From contig NZ_ATUX01000009.1 of the NCBI RefSeq assembly GCF_000420425.1, positions 142,019-206,018 on the forward strand: 64,000 nucleotides of DNA, given 5' to 3'. The notes beneath the pieces were generated by a model. The model had not been told where the DNA came from. It worked only from the letters and a program-made list of their open reading frames with translations, and did not search any database. The position numbers and the translations under genes were made by a program. Source of the stretch: Schaalia vaccimaxillae DSM 15804 (lineage in GTDB: Bacteria > Actinomycetota > Actinomycetes > Actinomycetales > Actinomycetaceae). How positions within the stretch are numbered: the stretch's first letter is position 1; the number at the start of each line of letters is the position of its first letter. Of this stretch, positions 1-7,440 are shown piece by piece.

Positions 1-545
1 GTTCCTTTGAAACCGCCGATGATGGCAGCCCTGGCAGCCGAAACTGCAGCGCGCTCGTGCCCGCGCCTAGCCCCCATATCCATGCAGGGGCGGCCGTGCG
101 CTGCGATTGTCATTCGTGATGCTGCCGACGCGATAGCGCAATCGTGGTTGAGAATCGACAGAAGCAGTGTTTCCAACAGGGTACATTCCGCGAAAGTACC
201 CTCCACGGTCATCAGTGGCGACCCGGGGAAGAAACATTCGCCCTCGGCGTATCCGCGGATGTTGCCAGAAAACCGGAAATTTTTGAGGAAATCCAGGGTC
301 TCGGCTGAAACGATCTTTTGAGCGTGGATCCAGTCGATTTGGTCGGGCTCAAACTCGAAGCGTTCCATAGCTTCTAAGACGCGTCCTGTGCCTGCTACAA
401 CGCCGAAACGACGGGTCGCGGGCAGTCGACGTCCGAATACCTCAAAGGTAGAGGGGCGAAGAGCCGTACCAGCTTTGAGCGCAGCATCGACCATGGTCAG
501 TTCGTACATATCCGTTAGCAGTGACGTCGAATTTGAAGCAGGCAT
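1..545 (-). CDS. pncB: Nicotinate phosphoribosyltransferase (partial, N-terminal part)
   Basis: Cytosolic enzyme of NAD salvage that joins nicotinate to phosphoribosyl pyrophosphate. The reverse strand from the ATG at 545 reads about 181 residues before leaving the window. Near the start it has LLTDMYELTMVDAALKAG, the N-terminal motif of the family, and further on RRGHERAAVSAARAAIIGGF, a phosphate/substrate-binding stretch typical of NAPRTase. The C-terminal half lies outside the window. It is divergent from clpS across about 100 nt, the same arrangement as Rv1330c/Rv1331 in M. tuberculosis. No frameshift is seen in the visible part. Family assignment is firm; the start is the first ATG of the open frame and has only a weak ribosome site. 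Confidence 0.93.
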   Translation of the reverse strand, partial: MPASNSTSLLTDMYELTMVDAALKAGTALRPSTFEVFGRRLPATRRFGVVAGTGRVLEAMERFEFEPDQIDWIHAQKIVSAETLDFLKNFRFSGNIRGYAEGECFFPGSPLMTVEGTFAECTLLETLLLSILNHDCAIASAASRMTIAAHGRPCMDMGARRGHERAAVSAARAAIIGGFKG

Positions 546-643
546 ATGAACAACCTACCGGTTCGCTGAGGTTGACGGCGGACGAAAGGAGTGAAATGGC
601 CAAACCGTACACGTCGATGGGCTGGCCTGTTTAGGGTGTCAAT

Positions 644-952
644 ATGTCGACGGGTATCACCATGCGTCTCCAGAAAGAAGCTTCCGTGTCTGCGCGGGCG
701 TTCGGAAAGTGGCGAACAGTGGTGCTTAACGATCCGATCAACCTCATGGACTACGTGACGCACGTGCTGCGCCGCCACTTTGGATACTCCTGGGAAACGT
801 GCGAATCGTTGATGATGCAGATTCACACGAAGGGCAGAGCCGTCGTGTCTGAAGGCCTCAAAGAACGTATGGAAGCCGATGTTGTTGCCATGCATTCCTA
901 CGGTTTACACGCCACTTTGGAGCCGGTTATTGACGGTGGAGATTCGCAATGA
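644..952 (+). CDS. clpS: ATP-dependent Clp protease adaptor ClpS
   Basis: Small adaptor (102 aa) that delivers N-degron substrates to ClpC/ClpA-ClpP. The core VVLNDPINLMDYVTHVL matches the ClpS fold, where the Asn-Asp and following residues line the N-degron pocket; a conserved His follows in the MQIHTKGRA segment. The N-terminal extension of about 24 residues is usual for actinobacterial ClpS. The stop overlaps the start of the next gene by 4 nt (ATGA), so translation of the pair is probably coupled. It opens a rightward operon that runs through murI and the metallo-beta-lactamase gene. Confidence 0.95.
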   Translation: MSTGITMRLQKEASVSARAFGKWRTVVLNDPINLMDYVTHVLRRHFGYSWETCESLMMQIHTKGRAVVSEGLKERMEADVVAMHSYGLHATLEPVIDGGDSQ

Positions 953-1530
953 TCGGTGCCTTCACCTGGGATGAAGGAGCATATCGAGCTCGCATGAGCG
1001 CCGACTACAACGTCATGCTTCGTCAGCTCATTCACGAAATTCTCATTGTCTTAGATGAGCCGGGCTCTCACGCAATGGGCACGATGGTGGCGGCCTCGAC
1101 CTCGCTGGAAACAGACCGTGATGCGCCAGTAGAACGGGCGCTCGGCTACCTACTGCCCACGATGAGTTCTGATCCGCGCACTGCCTCAGAATTACGGGCA
1201 ATGACCGAGGATCATTTGCGCGGCGAAAAGTCTTCGCGCCTACGCAAAATGATGGAGTCGTTGCGCCAAGCCGCTGAGCACGGTGATGAAGAGATTTGTC
1301 TCGAGGGCAAGGACGTGTGGGAATGGCTGGCAGCGCTCAATGATGTGCGTCTCGGTTTGGCGGGAGAACTGGGGCTGGACACCGATGCTGATGCCGACAG
1401 AATCGTCGACTTAGCAATGGCGGAGCCAACTGGCCAGCGTGATCAGAGTGCCGCCGCCGTGTACATGCTCCTCACCTGGTGGCAGGATTCACTACTGCTA
1501 GCAATGAAATCGAGGCCCTTGGAGAACTAG
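949..1530 (+). CDS. DUF2017 family protein
   Basis: A 193-aa soluble protein without recognised catalytic motifs, placed between clpS and murI exactly as DUF2017 proteins are in other actinobacteria. The sequence is mostly predicted helix, rich in Arg and Glu, with no signal peptide or membrane segment. It overlaps clpS by 4 nt and is followed 10 nt later by murI, so it is part of the same transcript. No function is established for the family; its fixed link to clpS suggests, but does not prove, a role in ClpS/Clp-dependent proteolysis. Confidence 0.85.
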   Translation: MIGAFTWDEGAYRARMSADYNVMLRQLIHEILIVLDEPGSHAMGTMVAASTSLETDRDAPVERALGYLLPTMSSDPRTASELRAMTEDHLRGEKSSRLRKMMESLRQAAEHGDEEICLEGKDVWEWLAALNDVRLGLAGELGLDTDADADRIVDLAMAEPTGQRDQSAAAVYMLLTWWQDSLLLAMKSRPLEN

Positions 1531-1540
1531 TGTCCTTTCT

Positions 1541-2377
1541 ATGGACAACGCGCCAATCGGCATTTTTGATTCGGGCCTGGGAGGCCTCACGGTTGCGCGC
1601 GCCATTATTGACAAATTGCCAGACGAACAGATCCTCTATCTGGGGGACACTGCTCGAACTCCTTACGGTTCGCGCCCCATTGCCCAAGCCAGAGCTTTTA
1701 CCCTGACCTGTTTGGACGAGCTGGCATCCCGCGGCGTTAAAGCCATTGTTATTGCCTGCAACACTGCGACGGCAGCAGCACTATCAGATGCCCGTGAACG
1801 CTACTGGATTGACGCTCAGATTCCAGTCATTGAGGTGATCACTCCTGCCGCCCGCCAGGCTGTGTCCACAACGCGCAATGGCAAAATCGGCGTAATTGCC
1901 ACCGCTGCCACCGTTCAGTCGGAGGCGTATCTCAATGCGCTCGCCGCAGTTCCAAATATTGAGGTTCATCAACAGGCATGCCCGCGATTCGTAGAGTTTG
2001 TCGAGGCCGGTGTCACCACCGGAAAAGAGCTTGAAGACGTGGCGCGAGAGTATCTTGCTCCGCTCAAAGAAGCGGGCGTGGACACCCTCATTCTGGGATG
2101 CACACACTATCCGCTTTTGACGGGCGTTATTGGCCGTGTGATGGGCCATGGCGTGGCCCTGGTGACCTCATCTGAAGCCACCGCCAACGTGACCTATAAC
2201 GAACTTACTGATCGTGGTCTGCTTCATGACCCGTGGGCGGATGGGCAAGGGCCACAACATCAATTCCTCACCACTGGTTCCGGAACGAAGTTCCCGAAGC
2301 TGGCGCGTCGTTTCCTTGGCCCTGAGGTTGGCCAGGTTGACCGAGTCAACCTGCAGGCTCCAGGGGTGATCGCATGA
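1541..2377 (+). CDS. murI: Glutamate racemase
   Basis: Interconverts L- and D-glutamate in the cytosol, supplying D-Glu for peptidoglycan. The 278-aa protein has the phosphate-free racemase layout: GIFDSGLGGLTVARAI at residues 7-22, the first catalytic Cys at residue 73 in IACNTATAAAL, and the second at residue 187 in LGCTHYPLL with its partner His at 189. Length is normal for the family. It starts 10 nt after the DUF2017 gene and its stop overlaps the next ATG by 4 nt, so it sits inside a coupled operon. Confidence 0.97.
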   Translation: MDNAPIGIFDSGLGGLTVARAIIDKLPDEQILYLGDTARTPYGSRPIAQARAFTLTCLDELASRGVKAIVIACNTATAAALSDARERYWIDAQIPVIEVITPAARQAVSTTRNGKIGVIATAATVQSEAYLNALAAVPNIEVHQQACPRFVEFVEAGVTTGKELEDVAREYLAPLKEAGVDTLILGCTHYPLLTGVIGRVMGHGVALVTSSEATANVTYNELTDRGLLHDPWADGQGPQHQFLTTGSGTKFPKLARRFLGPEVGQVDRVNLQAPGVIA

Positions 2378-3171
2378 AACTGACGGTTGTGGGATGCACG
2401 GGTTCAATGTCGGGCCCGGCCTCGCCTGCGTCGTGCTATTTGGTTCAAGCGATAGGCGAGGATCCCGCCACGGGCTTAGAGCGGCTTTACACGGTGGTCT
2501 TGGACTTGGGACCCGGTGCTTTCGGTGCGCTGTGGCGTCATGTTGACCCGCGTGAACTCGATGCCGTGTATTTGTCTCACTGTCACGCCGATCACATGGG
2601 CGACATTATTTCCCTTCAGGTGCACCGACGTTGGGGCCCTGGGGTGGGCTTGCCTGCGCTGAAGGTCTTAGGGCCAGAAGGCACCTTGGATCGCATTCGT
2701 CAGATCGACGGGGGAGAAGATCCGGGTGATTTTTCCCTGGAATTTGACGTTGAGACATTGAGCGCGGGCGCGGTTTTTGAAGTTGGACCGATGACTTTAA
2801 CCGCGTTCCCAGGTGTCCACACCGTTGACTCTTTTGGCGTACGCATCGATGGGCCTTCCCAGGAGGATCCGAAGGGTCAAGTGTCGCTGTTCTACACCGG
2901 GGATACTGACGAATCTGAGTCGATTGCCCGCGGAGCGCGCAGTGTGGATCTGCTCTTGTCGGAAGTCGGTTTTACTCAAGCAGACACTGCCGAAGGAATC
3001 CACTTAAACGGTGTGAAAGCTGGGGCTTTAGCCGCTGACGCACAGGTCGGTCGCTTAGTGGCCACACATATTCAGCCCTGGACTGACCTAGGTGTTGTTG
3101 AGGCGGAGCTGCGCCAAACATGGTCTGGACAGCTCGATTTCGCGGCTGCGGGAGCCATCTACTCGATCTGA
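2374..3171 (+). CDS. MBL-fold hydrolase, Rv1339-like cyclic nucleotide phosphodiesterase
   Basis: A 265-aa metallo-beta-lactamase-fold protein. The metal-binding motif HCHADH is at residues 69-74 (H69, H71, D73, H74); further ligands are plausible in FPGVHTVDSFGVRI and in FYTGDTDES. By position (directly after murI, near rph) and size it corresponds to M. tuberculosis Rv1339, reported as an atypical class II cAMP phosphodiesterase. The precise substrate here is inference. The ATG overlaps the murI stop. No signal peptide, so it is likely cytosolic. Confidence 0.85.
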   Translation: MKLTVVGCTGSMSGPASPASCYLVQAIGEDPATGLERLYTVVLDLGPGAFGALWRHVDPRELDAVYLSHCHADHMGDIISLQVHRRWGPGVGLPALKVLGPEGTLDRIRQIDGGEDPGDFSLEFDVETLSAGAVFEVGPMTLTAFPGVHTVDSFGVRIDGPSQEDPKGQVSLFYTGDTDESESIARGARSVDLLLSEVGFTQADTAEGIHLNGVKAGALAADAQVGRLVATHIQPWTDLGVVEAELRQTWSGQLDFAAAGAIYSI

Positions 3172-3204
3172 GACTGTGCGTTGCATTGGGCTCAGGTGCA
3201 GGGG

Positions 3205-4122
3205 TTAGTCTAGGACGGGTTGAGTTCCTCGCGTGAGTGCCACCCATCGGAAGAGTTGTTCGGCTACCTGCCTGGCAGGTAGCTGGTCTTTCCAGCCTGC
3301 GTTTTTATGGCGTAGAAGGATGCGGCGCACACCCAGGCCGGGCAGGGGAGTGACTCGCATTCCATCTGTCGATATTCCCTCGACTCCCATCGCTGGTTCG
3401 ATAGTGGAGCCGATTCCGGCTCGGATCATTGAGTGAGCCGCTTCGTAATTTGTGTACGAGAAGGGCACCCACTTTGGATGAGACAGATTGGAAGCGACGC
3501 GATCCATGACGTGGGCGCCGATGGAGCCGGGCGCCACGCGAAGCCATTCGATCATGTCCAAGTCGCGTTCGGATCCGACATGTGGGGCGGATTCTGGCGT
3601 GACGAGGACCCATGGTTCGTCAATGAAGGGTTCGTCGGTGTAACCGCGTACGGGCGGTCCGGGTTCGGAGTCCCGCTCAATGACGAGGAGGTCGTAGCGT
3701 CCTGAACGCAGAGCTGCCATTCCGGGGAGTTCTTCTGTTTCTGCGAGGTGAATTTCAACGCCTGGCAAGGCGGCTTTGAGGTGGTCAACGAAGGGCAACA
3801 GGACAGTTCGTAGGACTGATTGGAAGGCGCCGATAGTGACGACGCCCGTCACTTGTCCTGCTAAAGGTAGAAGGATTTGCGCGGTTTCTTGAAGCTCGTT
3901 TTCTATGCGTTCTGCAGTTTGAACGAGGACGCGACCTGCGGGGGTGAGTATGGCTCCTGAAGGGGTGCGTTCGATGAGTTCGAGGCCGACTTCGTTCTCA
4001 AGTTTTTGGATCTGCTGCGACACGGCTGAAGGGGAGATAAAGAGCACATCTGCCGCTGAAACGATGCCTCCTTCTCGTTCGACGGCGAGCAAAATGGGGA
4101 GTCTGCGCGGATCGATATCCAC
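3205..4122 (-). CDS. LysR-family transcriptional regulator
   Basis: A 305-aa DNA-binding regulator. Residues 1-60 form the winged helix-turn-helix (AADVLFISPSAVSQQIQKLE) and the rest is a periplasmic-binding-like effector domain. The start is a GTG at 4122 chosen because AGGAGG lies 4 nt upstream. It is divergent from a small membrane protein gene, the usual LysR arrangement, and a candidate palindromic operator lies in the gap. The ligand is not predictable from sequence. Its 3' end faces the end of the phosphodiesterase gene. Confidence 0.92.
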   Translation of the reverse strand: MDIDPRRLPILLAVEREGGIVSAADVLFISPSAVSQQIQKLENEVGLELIERTPSGAILTPAGRVLVQTAERIENELQETAQILLPLAGQVTGVVTIGAFQSVLRTVLLPFVDHLKAALPGVEIHLAETEELPGMAALRSGRYDLLVIERDSEPGPPVRGYTDEPFIDEPWVLVTPESAPHVGSERDLDMIEWLRVAPGSIGAHVMDRVASNLSHPKWVPFSYTNYEAAHSMIRAGIGSTIEPAMGVEGISTDGMRVTPLPGLGVRRILLRHKNAGWKDQLPARQVAEQLFRWVALTRGTQPVLD

Positions 4123-4161
4123 AGCGCCTCCTAATTAAGAAAAACTGCATCAGATATGAAG

Positions 4162-4172
4162 ATTGGTCCAAT
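4162..4172. promoter_or_regulatory. Candidate LysR-type operator
   Basis: ATTGGTCCAAT, an 11-nt perfect inverted repeat, is in the 78-nt gap between the divergent LysR gene and the small membrane-protein gene. It fits the T-N11-A type core only loosely, so binding by the adjacent LysR protein is inference from position and symmetry. Confidence 0.35.
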
Positions 4173-4200
4173 TGTACTGGATTAGTTTCCGGGCCAAGAT

Positions 4201-4560
4201 ATGGCCATGGAAATGACGCTTTATGAGGCTGCGATGATCCTTGGCTGGCTGGGAGCAGCCTGCTCCATGTGTGCTTACTACCTTGTGTCTTCTGGGCGTT
4301 TTGCCGCAGACTCACTGAGGTATCACGCGCTCAATATCTTCGCGTGCTTCATGCTTGTCATCGCCTGCCTGTCTACCGGGTCTTGGCCCTCAATGGTGAC
4401 GAATCTGTTGTTCATTGCTATCGGTGTGCGTATGACATGGAGGGTTCGAGATCGTCTTTTTGCTCGTCTGCGCTCCGTGGTCACTTTCCCGGTTCGACAG
4501 CTTCGCCAGTTGCGATCCCGTCATCGGATCGTAACCATGCGGACCGTTCGCAACGGCTGA
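4201..4560 (+). CDS. Small membrane protein, CBU_0592-like
   Basis: A 119-aa integral membrane protein with three hydrophobic segments (about residues 8-28, 38-58 and 62-80) followed by a basic cytoplasmic tail rich in Arg. The pattern GWLGAACSMCAYYL followed by a short hydrophilic turn and ALNIFACFMLVIACL resembles the CBU_0592 family of unknown function. It is divergent from the LysR gene and may be its target. The first ATG is used; a second ATG at 4207 is equally possible because no clear ribosome-binding site separates them. Confidence 0.65.
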   Translation: MAMEMTLYEAAMILGWLGAACSMCAYYLVSSGRFAADSLRYHALNIFACFMLVIACLSTGSWPSMVTNLLFIAIGVRMTWRVRDRLFARLRSVVTFPVRQLRQLRSRHRIVTMRTVRNG

Positions 4561-4638
4561 AAATCTGCACAAAAGATGGGACAATTTTTTCATGCGATGG
4601 GCAAAGGGGCCCGTCTCATCCAGCAGTGAGGAGTGACC

Positions 4639-4776
4639 GTGACAGCCACAAGCACATCATTGATCGCCCGACTGCGCGCCTGGGCAAAGCCGAAGATCCA
4701 ATGGCGAAACCAAAAGCGCGACGAAGTGCAATTCGTTCTCGACCGACCGCTCATGGGCAACCTCGTTGCCCGTTAA
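4639..4776 (+). CDS. Possible small protein of 45 residues
   Basis: A GTG-started frame of 45 codons with GTGAGGAG placed 4-11 nt upstream, a good ribosome-binding site, and followed 30 nt later by a strong hairpin terminator. The product is basic and hydrophilic (begins VTATSTSLIARLRAWAKPKI) with no membrane segment or recognised motif. The combination of a Shine-Dalgarno site, intact frame and terminator supports a real small gene, but no family is recognised and no function can be given. Confidence 0.42.
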   Translation: MTATSTSLIARLRAWAKPKIQWRNQKRDEVQFVLDRPLMGNLVAR

Positions 4777-4806
4777 CGAAAAGCGCACTTCCAGTCACGA
4801 ACCGTA

Positions 4807-4834
4807 AACCGCCCTGGCATTAGCCAGGGCGGTT
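4807..4834. terminator. Hairpin terminator, likely bidirectional
   Basis: Perfect 12-bp stem AACCGCCCTGGC / GCCAGGGCGGTT with a 4-nt loop (atta), between the small rightward frame ending at 4776 and the leftward rdgB ending at 4873. The A/T ends of the stem could give a short U-tract on either strand. Confidence 0.75.
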
Positions 4835-4872
4835 CGACGTTCCGCAGAGCCAAGCATTCTCGGCGCGCTCAA

Positions 4873-5490
4873 CTAACCTCGCAATGCCTCGATGATCGTT
4901 GGAGCCAAACGCCTAAAGGCAATCCCGCGGTGGCTGATCGCATTCTTTTCATCAGCACTCATTTGAGCCGTCGACACATCAAACCCATCCGGAACAAAGA
5001 TCGGGTCATAACCGAATCCGCCATTGCCGCGAGGCTCGCGCAGGAGATGTCCTTGAACTTCCCCGCGCTCAACGAACTCTCGACCGTCGGGCAAAACCAG
5101 AGCAGCAGCCGAAACAAAGGCAGCTGAGCGCTGCTCATCGCGCACATCTGAAAGCTGGGACAATAGCAAGTCGAGGTTAGCTTGATCATCACCATGACGG
5201 CCACACCAACGAGCCGAAAAAATACCCGGGGCCCCACCCAGGATGTCAACGGCGATCCCAGAATCATCCGCAATCGCTGCCAGCCCCGTTGCGCCAGCCA
5301 GGTGGCGCGCCTTGATGAGCGAATTCTCCTCGAAAGTAGCGCCGTCCTCGATAGGTTCTTCCACATCGAAATCCGACATCCGCGCTACAAGCCCAGGACC
5401 AAAACCCTCCCAGGCGGGAGCCAGGATTGCTTCCAACTCGCTGATCTTGTGAGCATTGCCGGTGGCAAAAACCAGACGCGGCGTACTCAC
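4873..5490 (-). CDS. rdgB: Non-canonical purine NTP pyrophosphatase (RdgB/HAM1)
   Basis: Hydrolyses dITP/XTP to monophosphates in the cytosol, keeping deaminated purines out of nucleic acid. The 205-aa protein shows the N-terminal [16 protein letters not shown], the catalytic acid region [20 protein letters not shown] and the C-terminal [11 protein letters not shown] and ISHRG stretches, all hallmark HAM1 motifs. It overlaps the 3' end of rph by 4 nt, the order rph-rdgB being conserved in many bacteria. Confidence 0.96.
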   Translation of the reverse strand: MSTPRLVFATGNAHKISELEAILAPAWEGFGPGLVARMSDFDVEEPIEDGATFEENSLIKARHLAGATGLAAIADDSGIAVDILGGAPGIFSARWCGRHGDDQANLDLLLSQLSDVRDEQRSAAFVSAAALVLPDGREFVERGEVQGHLLREPRGNGGFGYDPIFVPDGFDVSTAQMSADEKNAISHRGIAFRRLAPTIIEALRG

Positions 5491-6260
5491 AGCGTCACCT
5501 CAATGCGCTGCCCGCTGGCAGCTGCAAGACACTCGCGCTGAGCTTTGGCCAGCTGAGCATTGCCCAAGGTCGCCAGATCAAGAAGCTGACCCAATTCGTC
5601 GCGATTAAAAGGAGCGTGCTCAGCCGTGCCCTGAACCTCGATGAACTGGCCATCGCCGGTCTGGACAACATTCATATCCGTTTCAGCGCGAACATCTTCG
5701 ACGTAAGGAAGATCCAACATCGCCCGCCCGTCAATGATCCCCACAGAAATCGCCGAAACAGAATCGGTCAGAACCTGCTTGCCTGCCTGGGGCACGATAA
5801 TCCCCTGCTCGGTACCCCAACGAACCGCCTCAGCCAAAGCAACGTAGGCGCCCGTGACCGATGCGGTACGAGTGCCACCATCGGCGCGCAAAACATCGCA
5901 GTCCAGAACAATCGTGTTCTCGCCAAGAGCCGACACGTCGATGATTGCGCGCAGCGAACGTCCGATTAGGCGCGAGATCTCCTGGGTGCGCCCAGAAACC
6001 TTGCCTTTAATGGACTCACGTTGGGAGCGCTCCGACGTTGCGCGAGGAAGCATCGAATATTCGGCCGTCACCCAGCCTTCTCCCGATCCCTTGCGCCAAC
6101 GGGGCACGCCCTCGGTCAGTGAAGCGACGCACAGCACGCGAGTGTCACCAAATTCGACCAGAACCGAACCTTCACCCGTCCCTGACCAGCCGCGGGTCAT
6201 AGCAATGGGACGTAGTTGGTCAACCAAGCGCCCATCGGCGCGCAAAACATCATCAGTCAT
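5487..6260 (-). CDS. rph: Ribonuclease PH
   Basis: Phosphate-dependent 3'-5' exoribonuclease that trims tRNA 3' ends. The 257-aa protein begins with [12 protein letters not shown] and has the RNase PH signature region [20 protein letters not shown], which includes the conserved Asp and the GGTR turn. Length is normal. It heads a two-gene leftward operon with rdgB and is divergent from nudC; the ATG at 6260 and the nudC ATG at 6297 leave only 36 nt for both promoters, so at least one promoter must lie inside a neighbouring gene. Confidence 0.96.
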   Translation of the reverse strand: MTDDVLRADGRLVDQLRPIAMTRGWSGTGEGSVLVEFGDTRVLCVASLTEGVPRWRKGSGEGWVTAEYSMLPRATSERSQRESIKGKVSGRTQEISRLIGRSLRAIIDVSALGENTIVLDCDVLRADGGTRTASVTGAYVALAEAVRWGTEQGIIVPQAGKQVLTDSVSAISVGIIDGRAMLDLPYVEDVRAETDMNVVQTGDGQFIEVQGTAEHAPFNRDELGQLLDLATLGNAQLAKAQRECLAAASGQRIEVTL

Positions 6261-6296
6261 AGTGCTCAGCCTAGCCGAGGGTTATACGGTGGAGAC

Positions 6297-7358
6297 ATGC
6301 GACTTGAGCTGCCCCTCTCCCGTGGACGCGTCGACCCCCTTGTCCCGCTGCGAGAACTCCTCGATCCTTCGACGCTTGTGCGCAAGGGGCCAGAAGCGGC
6401 CACTAGTGTCGCCCCAGCAATCACACAGGTTCAGACTTTCATTGTTGGACCGCGAGGCGAAATCGCCCTCGTATCCGAACAAGACGGCTACCCCCAGCGC
6501 CCGCCGCACTTGTACCGACCCCGCCACGCCGAAGCGTTGAAACTCCTTGACGAAGGGTGCGACAGCTATTTCATCGGCGCCACCGACAACCACATTGCAC
6601 GAGTAGCTATTGTCGTTGATCCCAGAGCTCACGGTCAGGGGACTGGTGACGACAACTCAACCGCGAACGAGCAAGACAACGACCAGAAGGCACCTACGTT
6701 TGCCTGGGCATGGGCGAACCTACGATGGGCTGGATACCTCCTAGAACCCGACGAATCAGCGCTCGCGGTCAGCGCCGTGTCACTAGCAGCGTGGCATCGG
6801 ATGTACCAGTTCTGTGCTCAATGCGGATCACCCGTTGGCGTAGTCAACGGCGGCTGGGCATCTCGGTGCTCGGGTTGCGCCAAACTGGAGTTTCCTCGCC
6901 ACGATCCCGCCGTAATCGTCCTCGTAATCGACGGACACGACCGGGCGTTACTTGCCCACAATGTCAATTGGGAGGGCAACTTCGCGTCGACAATCGCAGG
7001 TTTTGTCGAGGCCGGCGAATCACCTGATCTTGCCGTGGCTCGAGAACTCATGGAAGAAGTGGGGGTACGGATTTGTGAACCCGAATATGTGGGTACGCAA
7101 CCTTGGCCTTTCCCCCGCTCTCAAATGCTTGGATATGTTGCCAGAACAGTAGATGACACGGTTGAGCCGGTGCCTGATGGAGAAGAGATCGAGTGGGCGG
7201 CCTTCTACAGCCGCGAAGAATTAGCACACGCTATTGAGCAGGAACAATTGGTGCCTCCTGGTCGCAGTTCCATCGCTTACGCGATGCTGCGCGAATGGTA
7301 TGGGGGAGAACTTCCGCAACCGCCCAACGCTTCAGATCCGTTGCGTTTGCCGTGGTGA
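6297..7358 (+). CDS. nudC: NAD(+) diphosphatase NudC
   Basis: Cleaves NADH/NAD+ to NMN and AMP, and in other bacteria decaps NAD-RNA. The 353-aa protein has a divergent N-terminal domain, a zinc ribbon with Cys at 173, 176, 191 and 194, then the full Nudix box at residues 235-257 (G-x5-E-x7-RE-x2-EE-x-G) and the family-specific TQPWPFPRSQMLG segment just after it. The ATG at 6297 was chosen because GGTGGA precedes it; the open frame extends 27 codons further upstream into the rph start region. A hydrophilic Asn/Asp-rich insert lies at residues 115-131. Confidence 0.93.
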   Translation: MRLELPLSRGRVDPLVPLRELLDPSTLVRKGPEAATSVAPAITQVQTFIVGPRGEIALVSEQDGYPQRPPHLYRPRHAEALKLLDEGCDSYFIGATDNHIARVAIVVDPRAHGQGTGDDNSTANEQDNDQKAPTFAWAWANLRWAGYLLEPDESALAVSAVSLAAWHRMYQFCAQCGSPVGVVNGGWASRCSGCAKLEFPRHDPAVIVLVIDGHDRALLAHNVNWEGNFASTIAGFVEAGESPDLAVARELMEEVGVRICEPEYVGTQPWPFPRSQMLGYVARTVDDTVEPVPDGEEIEWAAFYSREELAHAIEQEQLVPPGRSSIAYAMLREWYGGELPQPPNASDPLRLPW

Positions 7359-7363
7359 AGCTG

Positions 7364-7399
7364 GTGTCCACAGGTTTGTCTGCTGTTCGCTTGTCCACA
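7364..7399. promoter_or_regulatory. Two DnaA-box-like sites upstream of uvrD2
   Basis: GTGTCCACA (7364-7372) and TTGTCCACA (7391-7399) lie in the 82-nt gap before the helicase gene. TTGTCCACA is the preferred DnaA box of high-G+C actinobacteria. They are in direct orientation, 27 nt apart. Function as DnaA sites is inference. Confidence 0.4.
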
Positions 7400-7440
7400 G
7401 GTGATACGCACACGAGGGCGGTCCATGGGATGATCCGACT

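Noticed and set aside
515..895. Leftward frame of 126 codons over clpS
   Set aside because: It is antisense to clpS, has odd composition (many His and Arg) and overlaps the pncB start region; it is a shadow frame.
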